Origin: Merdiplasma sp964643295 | GTDB lineage: Bacteria; Bacillota; Clostridia; Lachnospirales; Lachnospiraceae | Length of the DNA: 5,008 nt | Reading direction: 5' to 3' | Assembly: GCA_964643295.1 (NCBI GenBank) | Contig: CAZXSN010000129.1 | Span: 1 to 5,008 of the forward strand | Shown: positions 1-5,008 of the stretch, in pieces | Numbering within the stretch: the first letter of the stretch is position 1 | How the letters are laid out: every line of letters starts with the position of its first letter | Notes under the pieces: generated by a model | What the model saw: the letters and a program-made list of their open reading frames with translations, nothing else | Told to the model about the DNA's origin: nothing | Database searches by the model: none | Position numbers and translations under genes: made by a program

Positions 1-68
1 GTAAGGAAGTGCTGCTGAAACAGGGGAAGCCCTGGATCTGTGACATTGGCGGCATGGACAGAAACTGA
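1..68 (+). CDS. C-terminal end of an unidentified protein (partial)
   Basis: The frame beginning at base 3 is open from the window edge to a TGA at 66-68. It gives 21 codons ending in the residues WICDIGGMDRN. The other two plus frames stop immediately (TAA at 2-4, TGA at 16-18), which supports this one as the tail of a real gene that starts upstream. The fragment is too short to assign a family. The stop lies 102 bases before the chosen start of the HAD hydrolase on the same strand. I see no convincing promoter or terminator in that gap, so the two may be co-transcribed. Confidence is limited because a 21-codon open frame at an edge can occur by chance. Confidence 0.5.
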   Translation, partial: KEVLLKQGKPWICDIGGMDRN

Positions 69-170
69 GAGGAAAAACAGGGTGTTTTCGGACACTGACA
101 AAGAATGCTTCTGCACCTGAAATCTTTTGATAAGACAGACAGACTGCGTCAGGATTCTGGAGGATTACGA

Positions 171-1058
171 TTGAAAAAGTACAAAGCGGTCTTTTTTGAC
201 TGGGACGGGACGGCGGTGCTTTCCAGAAAAGCGCCGGTGGAAGAGACGGCAGAAGCGATGAGACCGCTGCTTGACTCCGGTGTGAAGCTGGTGATCATCA
301 GCGGAACGACCATGGAAAACATCGCCGGAGGCCGGCTGGATACGTATTTTACCGGGGAAGAGCTTCTAAACCTGTATCTGGGTCTTGGGCGCGGGGCGTA
401 CAATTACAGGTTTGTGGCAGACAGCGGCTCCCCGGTGCGTCTTAAGACTTTCAGCGAACATATCCCCGATAGGCAGACGCTGCTTGCCGTTCACCGGACC
501 AGCTTTGCCGTTCATCTGGCCCTGCTGGAGAGATATGATTTTCCCACGGACATCGTGTTTACGCGTCCGAACTACTGCAAGATTGACCTCCTGGCGGGAA
601 GGCAGCGGGGAGAGAAACTGTTTATGCAGGAGGAGGAGCTGGATATCTTAAAAGAGAGTCTGCATAAGCACGGGATCCGGGGAGGTTTAAAAGTCCTTTT
701 CGATCTTGCGCTTGAGATGGGAAAGAAGCAGGGAATTGTCGCGGTGCCGACCTGTGACGCGAAATATCTGGAAGTCGGGATCACAAGCAAATCCGACAAC
801 GTGGACGCGATTTTGGATCTTTTGCGGGAGGAGGCAGGCATTAAACCGGAGGAGTGCGCGTTCTGGGGAGATGAGTACGTGGGGTTGGAACCGGGGATCT
901 TTGGCAGCGACAGTTTCATGATCACGAAGAAAAGCCGTCCAGGGGACTTTTTCGATGTATCGGATGTGCCGGGGACACGCCCGGAAAGGGTAAAGACAGT
1001 CGGAGGAGGTGTGCGGAACTTCCTTGCGTTTTTGCGTCAGCTGTCGGACAGCCGGTAA
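171..1058 (+). CDS. HAD-superfamily hydrolase (probable phosphatase, C2-cap type)
   Basis: This is a 295-aa cytosolic haloacid-dehalogenase-type phosphohydrolase. Seen: motif I FFDWDGT with nucleophile D10 and acid/base D12; motif II VIISGTT with S44; motif III lysine K207 in TSKSDN; motif IV GDE (D234, E235), with a further acidic residue D247. The roughly 160 residues between motifs II and III fit a C2 cap as in Cof-type phosphatases, which act on sugar phosphates and similar small molecules. Family knowledge predicts Mg2+-dependent phosphate-monoester hydrolysis; the substrate cannot be read from sequence. The TTG at 171 was chosen because GGAGG (159-163) lies 7 bases upstream and the protein then begins directly at the first beta strand (MKKYKAVFFD). 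An in-frame ATG at 105 has no ribosome binding site and would add 22 residues unlike the family. No stop is missing and no frameshift is seen. It may be co-transcribed with the partial gene upstream. Confidence 0.88.
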   Translation: MKKYKAVFFDWDGTAVLSRKAPVEETAEAMRPLLDSGVKLVIISGTTMENIAGGRLDTYFTGEELLNLYLGLGRGAYNYRFVADSGSPVRLKTFSEHIPDRQTLLAVHRTSFAVHLALLERYDFPTDIVFTRPNYCKIDLLAGRQRGEKLFMQEEELDILKESLHKHGIRGGLKVLFDLALEMGKKQGIVAVPTCDAKYLEVGITSKSDNVDAILDLLREEAGIKPEECAFWGDEYVGLEPGIFGSDSFMITKKSRPGDFFDVSDVPGTRPERVKTVGGGVRNFLAFLRQLSDSR

Positions 1059-1202
1059 ATGCGGTATCCGTAAGGATCGGAGGAAAAGTCAGGCTCTTGG
1101 AGCTTTTGATATCTTTGCTTTTCGCTTTTTGGAGACCTTAAAGGGAGAGATTCCTTCTTTTTTGCCCCTGCGGCTTAACTGAAGGAAATCCGGGCAGAGA
1201 AA

Positions 1203-1228
1203 CGCGCGGCAAAACTGCGCGGATTTTT
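1203..1228 (+). terminator. Probable intrinsic terminator after the HAD gene, possibly bidirectional
   Basis: A GC-rich stem of 7 base pairs (1203-1209 with 1215-1221, one G-U pair) closes a 5-base loop (CAAAA). Two bases later comes a run of five T (1224-1228). It lies about 145 bases after the HAD stop codon. Read on the minus strand, the same stem is followed by TTTCTCT, so it could also stop leftward transcription from the macrodomain gene. Folding energy was not computed. Confidence 0.5.
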
Positions 1229-1252
1229 CCGGTGAGAAATGGTTTCGGAGAA

Positions 1253-1282
1253 CGGCGGGAGGAGCTTTTCCCACTCCCGCCG
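1253..1282 (-). terminator. Perfect inverted repeat just after the macrodomain gene; likely terminator hairpin
   Basis: A perfect 9-bp inverted repeat (CGGCGGGAG at 1253-1261, CTCCCGCCG at 1274-1282) with a 12-base loop begins 12 bases beyond the macrodomain stop codon. In the leftward direction it is followed only by TTCTCC, a weak U tract. It may therefore act together with the second hairpin at 1203-1221, or mainly protect the mRNA 3' end. Its position directly after the stop codon supports the role. Confidence 0.42.
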
Positions 1283-1294
1283 GATATGGGCAGA

Positions 1295-2326
1295 TTACGC
1301 GCCAAGAAGAGCCTGGTCAAAGGCGAACAGCGCCTCATTGATCTCGAAGATGTTGTAATTTCCCCGGCTGATGAAAAATTCCACGATGATGTCAAACTTG
1401 TTGCTGTGCGAGAGAGCGAATCCCGCTTTCAATAACAGTTCCCTGGTCTCGCTTAAAGGAAGTTCCAGGGCGATCGCGAAGGCTAAGACGGTTGGCTTGC
1501 TCGGCCTGTAATTTCGGTCATTGCGGATCTTGGAAAACAGCTTGCGGTCAATATTCGCCTTCTTATAGCACTGGGCATCCGTGATTCCCCGCTCATCGAT
1601 TTTGCGAAGCAGCATATCGGAGAAACTTTCATCCATCATACGGACGGCATCCTCCAACGTGGCGGCTGCAGGTGCCGCAGGTCTGTCATACAAAACCGCC
1701 GCGTCTGCCAGGGGGCTGCTTATGTCCAGATCCTTTTCCGGAAGTTCCTCTTCCAGAAGTTCCTTTCTCCTGCTTTCCTGACGAAGATCGGTATGTTCGC
1801 TGACATAGTTGTCGTCAATGTACTCCTCGATATCCCGGAACAGTTTTTCACTGATCTGATAGGAGGTTTTATCGTAGATGACCAGATACACGGTCATCTC
1901 GTGGGCAAGGAGGAAGTCACTGATGGTGTCTATGGCAACTTTCAGAGCCTGATCTTTGGGGTAACCGTAGATCCCGGAAGAGATTAACGGGAACGCCACC
2001 GATTCGCAGCCTTTCTCTTCGGCAAGGGACAGACTGGTGCGGTAGCAGGAGATCAGATTCTCGCGTTCCTGGCAGTTCCCTCCGCGCCAGCGGGGTCCCA
2101 CGGCGTGGATCACATAGCGGCAGGGAAGACGGTAGGCGCCGGTGATTTTCGCGCTGCCGGTCTTACAGCCCCCCAGAGTGCGGCACTCGGCAAGAAGCTC
2201 CGGTCCCGCGGCCCGGTGGATGGCTCCGTCCACCCCGCCACCGCCTAAAAGCGTTTGATTGGCGGCGTTTACGATGGCGTCCACATGCATTTTTGTGATG
2301 TCATTTCTTACAATCTCAAGCGGCAT
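1295..2326 (-). CDS. Macrodomain (ADP-ribose-binding/deacetylase-like) protein with C-terminal HTH-like module
   Basis: This is a 343-aa soluble protein. Residues 1-165 form a macrodomain of the YmdB/MacroD type. Seen: D9 in NDIT, NAAN at 20-23, the GGGGVDGAIHRAAG loop at 28-41 (D33 matches the catalytic aspartate of this class), the IHAVGP strand at 73-78, and the phosphate-binding loop LISSGIYGYP at 114-123. Family members bind ADP-ribose and many hydrolyse O-acetyl-ADP-ribose or mono-ADP-ribosyl groups; the key residues are present, so activity is plausible. A charged, Glu-rich then Ala/Pro-rich linker (about 171-231) leads to a helical domain at 232-343. In it, TDAQCYKKANIDRKLFSKIRN (split by the turn near 256-259) looks like a Cro-type helix-turn-helix, followed by helices ending in EINEALFAFDQ. 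I recall similar C-terminal modules fused to other domains in Clostridia. The ATG at 2326 was chosen because GAAGGAG lies 7 bases upstream; the ATG at 2395 lacks one. It has its own promoter and is divergent from the 621-aa gene. DNA binding is inference. Confidence 0.9.
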   Translation of the reverse strand: MPLEIVRNDITKMHVDAIVNAANQTLLGGGGVDGAIHRAAGPELLAECRTLGGCKTGSAKITGAYRLPCRYVIHAVGPRWRGGNCQERENLISCYRTSLSLAEEKGCESVAFPLISSGIYGYPKDQALKVAIDTISDFLLAHEMTVYLVIYDKTSYQISEKLFRDIEEYIDDNYVSEHTDLRQESRRKELLEEELPEKDLDISSPLADAAVLYDRPAAPAAATLEDAVRMMDESFSDMLLRKIDERGITDAQCYKKANIDRKLFSKIRNDRNYRPSKPTVLAFAIALELPLSETRELLLKAGFALSHSNKFDIIVEFFISRGNYNIFEINEALFAFDQALLGA

Positions 2327-2421
2327 ACGCTGTCTCCTTCTTTTCAGTCGTAAATTGGAATGGGTACTAGCCTCCCCGCGTTCGATAAACCGCATGCGCG
2401 GAAGAACGTCTGCTTACGCCT

Positions 2422-2450
2422 ACTATAATTCGCCGCATTTCTTAAGTCAA
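2422..2450 (-). promoter_or_regulatory. Sigma-A-type promoter of the macrodomain gene
   Basis: On the minus strand, TTGACT (2450-2445) and TATAGT (2427-2422) are separated by exactly 17 bases. Each hexamer differs from consensus at one position. Transcription would start near 2415, giving a leader of about 90 nt before the ATG at 2326, which is preceded by a strong ribosome binding site. The 8-bp palindrome TTTCGAAA (2462-2469) lies just upstream of the -35 element and could be an operator, though this is speculative. Confidence 0.8.
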
Positions 2451-2571
2451 GTCCCGGATTCTTTCGAAACAGGCAGAAGGTCCGCCAGTATCAGCATAGC
2501 ATTTTTGTAACGGGGCGGAGTTTGGATTCCTGCGGGAAAGGTCCGGTTTGAAATTCAGTTCCTTAAAGTCC

Positions 2572-2600
2572 TTGCCAGGAATTCGCTTTTTTTGTATACT
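2572..2600 (+). promoter_or_regulatory. Sigma-A-type promoter of the 621-aa gene
   Basis: TTGCCA (2572-2577) and TATACT (2595-2600) are separated by exactly 17 bases, and the spacer ends in a T-rich stretch. The predicted start is near 2607, about 205 bases before the ATG at 2813. The -35 elements of this promoter and the divergent macrodomain promoter are about 121 bp apart, so proteins bound between them could affect both. Confidence 0.75.
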
Positions 2601-2620
2601 GACAGATAGAGACAGATAGA
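2601..2620 (+). repeat. Exact tandem duplication of a 10-bp unit at the predicted transcription start
   Basis: GACAGATAGA occurs twice head to tail (2601-2610 and 2611-2620), directly after the -10 element. It spans the predicted transcription start, so it could be an operator, a 5'-end RNA element or a simple slippage duplication. The two copies are identical. Confidence 0.7.
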
Positions 2621-2812
2621 AAGCGGGATCTTCTTGGCTTCCTGGCATAAGGAGGAGACCGCCTGGAACGGCTGGATACCGCGGATGTTTCCGCCGCATT
2701 CCGCCCTGCCGCTGCCGGTCGGATGGCAAGCGTTTTTAGGAGAGAACGCGCGAAGGCCGCAGCATAAAGACAGACTTCCTTAAGAACTGATGTTTCCCGC
2801 AGGGAGGACGAT
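2607..2812 (+). promoter_or_regulatory. Long structured 5' leader of the 621-aa gene
   Basis: This is the roughly 205-nt untranslated leader predicted from the promoter at 2572-2600. In order it contains: the end of the tandem repeat; a perfect ribosome-binding-like AAGGAGG (2649-2655) with no ATG, GTG or TTG at usual distance; a stem pairing 2665-2672 with 2693-2702 through a 2-base bulge; a terminator-like hairpin with five T (2710-2737); and the real ribosome binding site GGAGG (2803-2807), 5 bases before ATG 2813. I do not recognise a known riboswitch or T-box consensus. The arrangement suggests attenuation, or a short RNA of about 130 nt ending near 2737. Confidence 0.45.
2710..2737 (+). 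terminator. Attenuator-like intrinsic terminator inside the leader
   Basis: CGCTGCC (2710-2716) pairs with GGCAAGCG (2725-2732), giving 7 base pairs with one bulged A and an 8-base loop. It is followed immediately by TTTTT (2733-2737). It lies between the predicted promoter and the 621-aa gene, 75 bases before the start codon, with no other plus-strand gene upstream for it to terminate. This is why an attenuator is the favoured reading. No antiterminator was established. Confidence 0.45.
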
Positions 2813-4678
2813 ATGTGGAAAAAAGACGAAAACGGGGATACGAAATCGCAGAAGACATCCGCGGACGCACAGAAGCGGATGAACGCGGACAGACAGATGG
2901 AGGATTCGGAGCCGGAAATATCGTCGGCACAGGAGAAGAATACCCGGACGCAGGAGGCGAAGACAGCTGACAGCCAGTCGTTTTCAGAGCTGAAACAGGT
3001 ACTGGGGACTTTCTTAAAGGATGAGTCTGCCTTTGGGAAAAGCATGCATTCGCTCCCGGATCCTTTGCAGAAGGAACTGCGGAAATCCTTTCCGAGATTA
3101 AATTTCGACACCTTCCTTTGCGGATCAAAAGTTGGAAACGGCTGTCTTCTCTTTTCCACTTCTGCCATGTATTTGAAAAATGGCCTAGGACCTAAGAGCG
3201 GCTACGTGCGGGTTCCGTACCAGACAATCAGGACGGAAAAGCTGGCGACTGCCTGCGGGAAGACAAAAGGAACAAGGAAGCTATTGATTCCCTTTGAAGA
3301 GAATGGGGAAGAAGCTGTTCTCACCGTGGAAGACGGCAGACTGACGGAGGAGAAACTGGAGGCACTCCTAAAGGAGATCAAAAGCTCTGGATGCAAGACC
3401 GCCGCGTCAGATTTAAACGTATATCTGCCGGAGCTTCCCAGGCGTGAGCAGATGCTTTACTTTCGGGCCCTTGGCAAACTTCTGGTTCATGAGGGGCGGA
3501 GCCTTACGGAACTGTATCTGATCGTGAATGAGTATGGTCTTGGGGAGGACTGGAACGAACTTGCCTCCTCATTTTCCGAGTATGATTCTCTTGCGGATAC
3601 GGTCAGGGAATTTCAGGCAGGCGTCCCCTATCCGTCTGAAAGAGTTATTTCTCAGCAGGCTGTTGTTCTGGCACTGCAGACTCTTTTCCGGACAAACCGT
3701 CTGGAGAATAAGGAGCCTTCCTTGCTGTCTCTTGAAATGGAAACAGGGATTCGTCTGTTTTTTATCGATGAGGTCAGCGAAAAACAGTTTAACGAGATCA
3801 TGACAGCCGCGGCGGAAAGCAAACGGGCAGCAAACGTGCAGATCTGCTATGATCTGAAGGAGCGTCTGCCGCAGGGTACTCTTTACCGCGGGGAGATTCT
3901 TTCCTGCCTGGAGAACCTGATCGGGCTGTCTGACCATACGGACCGGGACAAAAAGAGTACTCTTACGGATACGGTCAGGGATGCCGCAAAAGGCCTTCCA
4001 GAGGCAAAGGGGAAGTTAAGGAACGCGGCTGGGAGACTGATCAGGAAAAATGACAGGGAGGAGATTATCAGGCTGCCATCAGCGTATCAGAAGCTGAAGG
4101 AGAAGATGCCGGAGGATATCGGGATCCCCCAAAACGCTGCCGCGTATGCCATGAACACAGACAGAGCAAGCGCCCTTTTGCTTATGTTTCCGGTTACGGA
4201 GGAACAGTCGATGCCGTTTGGCGATCCGCAGCGGGTAATCGAGCAGATGCATCAGCACATGGGTGAAGATGAGGGCCTGATCGAAGTCGTAAACGGCACT
4301 ACGAAAGCAGGACGAAAGATAATCTATGAGATCCTGAAACACAGGATGCCCGCAGACGATGGCCTGCCTCCTTTAGTGGAATATACGCTTAACCTGAATT
4401 TGAGGATGGAAAAGACGATTCAATTTATCAATGCGTCTTTCTCGGAGGAGGGAATGACCGGAACGAGGGAAAGCATCGGCATGGCTTTGTATGCCAGGGA
4501 AAACGATATGACAATGGATCAGGTTAGGGAAAACTGGACGCGTGATCCGTATGATCCCACTTATAAAAGGGGATTTCTCATGAATCTGTCTGAAGATGCT
4601 AAACTGGATGAACAGTTTCCTCATCATCCGCTTTCAGAGGCCAGAGCGCTTGTCAGATTCATTGTGGAGCATAATTAG
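2813..4678 (+). CDS. Uncharacterised 621-aa multidomain protein
   Basis: I do not recognise a named family. The start is supported by GGAGG (2803-2807) 5 bases before the ATG. No signal peptide or membrane segment is seen, so the protein should be cytosolic. Residues 1-57 are hydrophilic and rich in K, E, D, S and Q, probably disordered. Residues about 60-192 alternate short beta strands (GCLLFSTSAMYLKNG; YVRVPYQTI; KLLIPF; EAVLTV) and end in a helix (EEKLEALLKEI), resembling a bacterial PH-like domain. Residues about 200-375 are mainly helical. Residues 376-430 are a charged linker with LTDTVRDAAKGLPEAKGKL. Residues about 440-621 form an alpha/beta domain with conspicuous motifs SMPFGDP (466-472), RDPYDP (577-582), KRGFLMNLSED (585-595) and a QFPHHPLSEAR ending. 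I recall similar C-terminal domains in clostridial hypothetical proteins, possibly Mog1/PsbP-like in fold; this is from memory and uncertain. No catalytic motif is evident, so a scaffold or regulatory role is as likely as an enzyme. The gene is divergent from the macrodomain gene and closed by its own terminator. Confidence 0.88.
   Translation: MWKKDENGDTKSQKTSADAQKRMNADRQMEDSEPEISSAQEKNTRTQEAKTADSQSFSELKQVLGTFLKDESAFGKSMHSLPDPLQKELRKSFPRLNFDTFLCGSKVGNGCLLFSTSAMYLKNGLGPKSGYVRVPYQTIRTEKLATACGKTKGTRKLLIPFEENGEEAVLTVEDGRLTEEKLEALLKEIKSSGCKTAASDLNVYLPELPRREQMLYFRALGKLLVHEGRSLTELYLIVNEYGLGEDWNELASSFSEYDSLADTVREFQAGVPYPSERVISQQAVVLALQTLFRTNRLENKEPSLLSLEMETGIRLFFIDEVSEKQFNEIMTAAAESKRAANVQICYDLKERLPQGTLYRGEILSCLENLIGLSDHTDRDKKSTLTDTVRDAAKGLPEAKGKLRNAAGRLIRKNDREEIIRLPSAYQKLKEKMPEDIGIPQNAAAYAMNTDRASALLLMFPVTEEQSMPFGDPQRVIEQMHQHMGEDEGLIEVVNGTTKAGRKIIYEILKHRMPADDGLPPLVEYTLNLNLRMEKTIQFINASFSEEGMTGTRESIGMALYARENDMTMDQVRENWTRDPYDPTYKRGFLMNLSEDAKLDEQFPHHPLSEARALVRFIVEHN
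3588..3981 (+). repeat. 22-bp direct repeat (one mismatch) inside the 621-aa gene
   Basis: Positions 3588-3609 and 3960-3981 match at 21 of 22 bases, including 16 consecutive identical bases (CGGATACGGTCAGGGA). The copies are 372 bases apart, exactly 124 codons, and in the same reading frame. They encode LADTVRE (260-266) and LTDTVRD (384-390). The flanking protein sequence is not obviously similar, so this is either a short repeated motif or a remnant of an older duplication. Confidence 0.6.
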
Positions 4679-4717
4679 GAAGGGTGTTTGCCTGGATGAA
4701 GTTTTCATAATGGGATG

Positions 4718-4758
4718 CGGGCCGTATCTGGTTTTCCAACTGGATATGGCCTGTTTTT
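4718..4758 (+). terminator. Strong intrinsic terminator after the 621-aa gene
   Basis: The core stem is 4720-4728 (GGCCGTATC) with 4743-4751 (GATATGGCC), 9 base pairs with one G-U. It can extend outward to 4718/4753. Within its loop, TGG and CCA can pair around TTTT. The stem is followed by TTTTTCTTCTCTC from 4754. It lies 40 bases beyond the stop codon, the expected place for the terminator of this single-gene unit. Confidence 0.8.
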
Positions 4759-5001
4759 CTTCTCTCATCAAAACAGCAGTAAGGCTGCGGCGGTTTGCCG
4801 TATCTTACGACTGCTTGGTTTACCAGGGAGAAAACGCAAATGCCTGTGCACTGCTTACAGTTAAATGGGATTTAAATGGGTTCAGCCGCTTATGAAGGGT
4901 TTGCACAGAACTCTTCTGAAAGAATGGCAGAGCCGGCACCTGATTTTTTGGAGAAAAAATCGCTCCTTGCATAGTGTTGGTCCTTGATGCATCATCTTTC
5001 T
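4759..5001. other. Gene-free stretch with small repeats
   Basis: No reading frame here has both a ribosome binding site and a plausible start. Small structures are visible. AAAACAG (4770-4776) is complementary to CTGTTTT (4751-4757) in the terminator tail. TTAAATGGG is directly repeated at 4861-4869 and 4872-4880, 11 bases apart. CTGTGCA (4844-4850) is complementary to TGCACAG (4902-4908). I see no convincing promoter; the best is TTTGGA (4947-4952) and CATAGT (4970-4975), 17 bases apart, which is weak. The stretch is probably the upstream control region of the next gene. Confidence 0.4.
4942..4961 (+). repeat. Perfect AT-rich hairpin upstream of the next gene
   Basis: GATTTTTT (4942-4949) and AAAAAATC (4954-4961) form a perfect 8-bp inverted repeat around the tetraloop GGAG. 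GGAG can instead pair with CTCC at 4963-4966, so two mutually exclusive small structures exist. There is no T run directly after the stem on the plus strand, so it is not a typical terminator. It may be a leader element or operator of the gene beginning beyond the window. Confidence 0.45.
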
Positions 5002-5006
5002 GGAGG
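5002..5006 (+). promoter_or_regulatory. Ribosome binding site of a gene starting just outside the window
   Basis: GGAGG lies 2 bases from the window end, in the context TCTGGAGGAT. The identical 10 bases precede the TTG start of the HAD gene (156-165). This implies a plus-strand start codon within about 10 bases beyond the edge. The coding part is not visible. Confidence 0.5.
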
Positions 5007-5008
5007 AT

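Noticed and set aside
105..170. In-frame ATG at 105 as start of the HAD gene
   Set aside because: It has no ribosome binding site and the added 22 residues precede the family's first strand. TTG at 171 has GGAGG at 7-base spacing.
1151..1187. Inverted repeat TTCCTTC / GAAGGAA
   Set aside because: It is 7 bp with a 23-base loop and no T tract after it; it is weaker than the two nearby hairpins and probably chance.
1295..2326. DarTG-like toxin-antitoxin system based on the macrodomain
   Set aside because: No DarT-type ADP-ribosyltransferase is adjacent. The divergent 621-aa protein shows no ADP-ribosyltransferase motif, and the macrodomain resembles the YmdB/MacroD class.
2327..2395. ATG at 2395 as start of the macrodomain gene
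   Set aside because: It lacks a ribosome binding site, while the ATG at 2326 has GAAGGAG at 7-base spacing and begins exactly where macrodomains begin (MPLEIVRNDIT).
2685..2783. 32-codon ATG frame in the leader as a leader-peptide gene
   Set aside because: The AAGGAGG site is 29 bases away, no closer ribosome binding site exists, and the frame crosses the attenuator hairpin.
2442..3168. Minus-strand open frames of 95, 201 and 130 codons across the control region and the start of the 621-aa gene
   Set aside because: Their translations are low-complexity, rich in Ser/Arg/Pro, unlike a folded protein. They overlap a well-supported plus-strand gene, promoter and leader.
4596..4895. 99-codon plus-strand frame overlapping the end of the 621-aa gene
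   Set aside because: It starts inside a supported gene in another frame, runs straight through a strong terminator and has no convincing ribosome binding site.
4967..4995. TTGCAT...CATCAT as a promoter for the downstream gene
   Set aside because: Both hexamers are poor, and the start would fall on the ribosome binding site, leaving almost no leader.

Overview
The window looks like chromosomal DNA from a Gram-positive, moderate-GC member of the Bacillota, most likely a Lachnospiraceae/Clostridia-type gut bacterium. This rests on strong GGAGG-type ribosome binding sites at every gene, a TTG start, two clean sigma-A-type promoters, U-tract hairpin terminators, and the resemblance of two protein C-terminal modules to ones I recall from clostridial proteins. 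No taxonomic marker gene is present, so the assignment is inference.

Layout. (1) Positions 1-68 hold the last 21 codons of a plus-strand gene of unknown identity. (2) Positions 171-1058 (+) encode a 295-aa HAD-superfamily hydrolase with all four catalytic motifs, starting at TTG. (3) The 1059-1294 gap between convergent genes holds two hairpins that probably end transcription from both sides. (4) Positions 1295-2326 (-) encode a 343-aa protein with an N-terminal macrodomain (ADP-ribose-binding, YmdB/MacroD-like) and a C-terminal helix-turn-helix-like module. (5) Positions 2327-2812 form a 486-bp divergent control region. It carries a near-consensus promoter for the macrodomain gene (2422-2450) and another for the rightward gene (2572-2600). 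The rightward transcript has a roughly 205-nt leader with an exact tandem 10-bp repeat at its predicted 5' end and a hairpin plus five U residues (2710-2737) that looks like a transcription attenuator. (6) Positions 2813-4678 (+) encode a 621-aa soluble protein I cannot name. It has a disordered charged N-terminus, a putative PH-like beta domain, a helical middle and a distinct alpha/beta C-terminal domain. (7) A strong terminator (4718-4758) closes that gene. The remaining 250 bases carry no gene I can support, and the window ends on a ribosome binding site for a gene starting just outside.

How the parts may work together. The macrodomain-HTH gene and the 621-aa gene are divergent and share one control region, so co-regulation or regulation of one by the other is plausible. 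A macrodomain joined to a DNA-binding-like domain suggests a protein that senses or removes ADP-ribose-derived signals, and the attenuator-like leader suggests the 621-aa gene is conditionally expressed. The HAD gene is convergent with this pair and need not be related. No mobile element, CRISPR array, tRNA or rRNA was seen. The best candidate for something undescribed is the divergent macrodomain-HTH / 621-aa pair with its structured leader.
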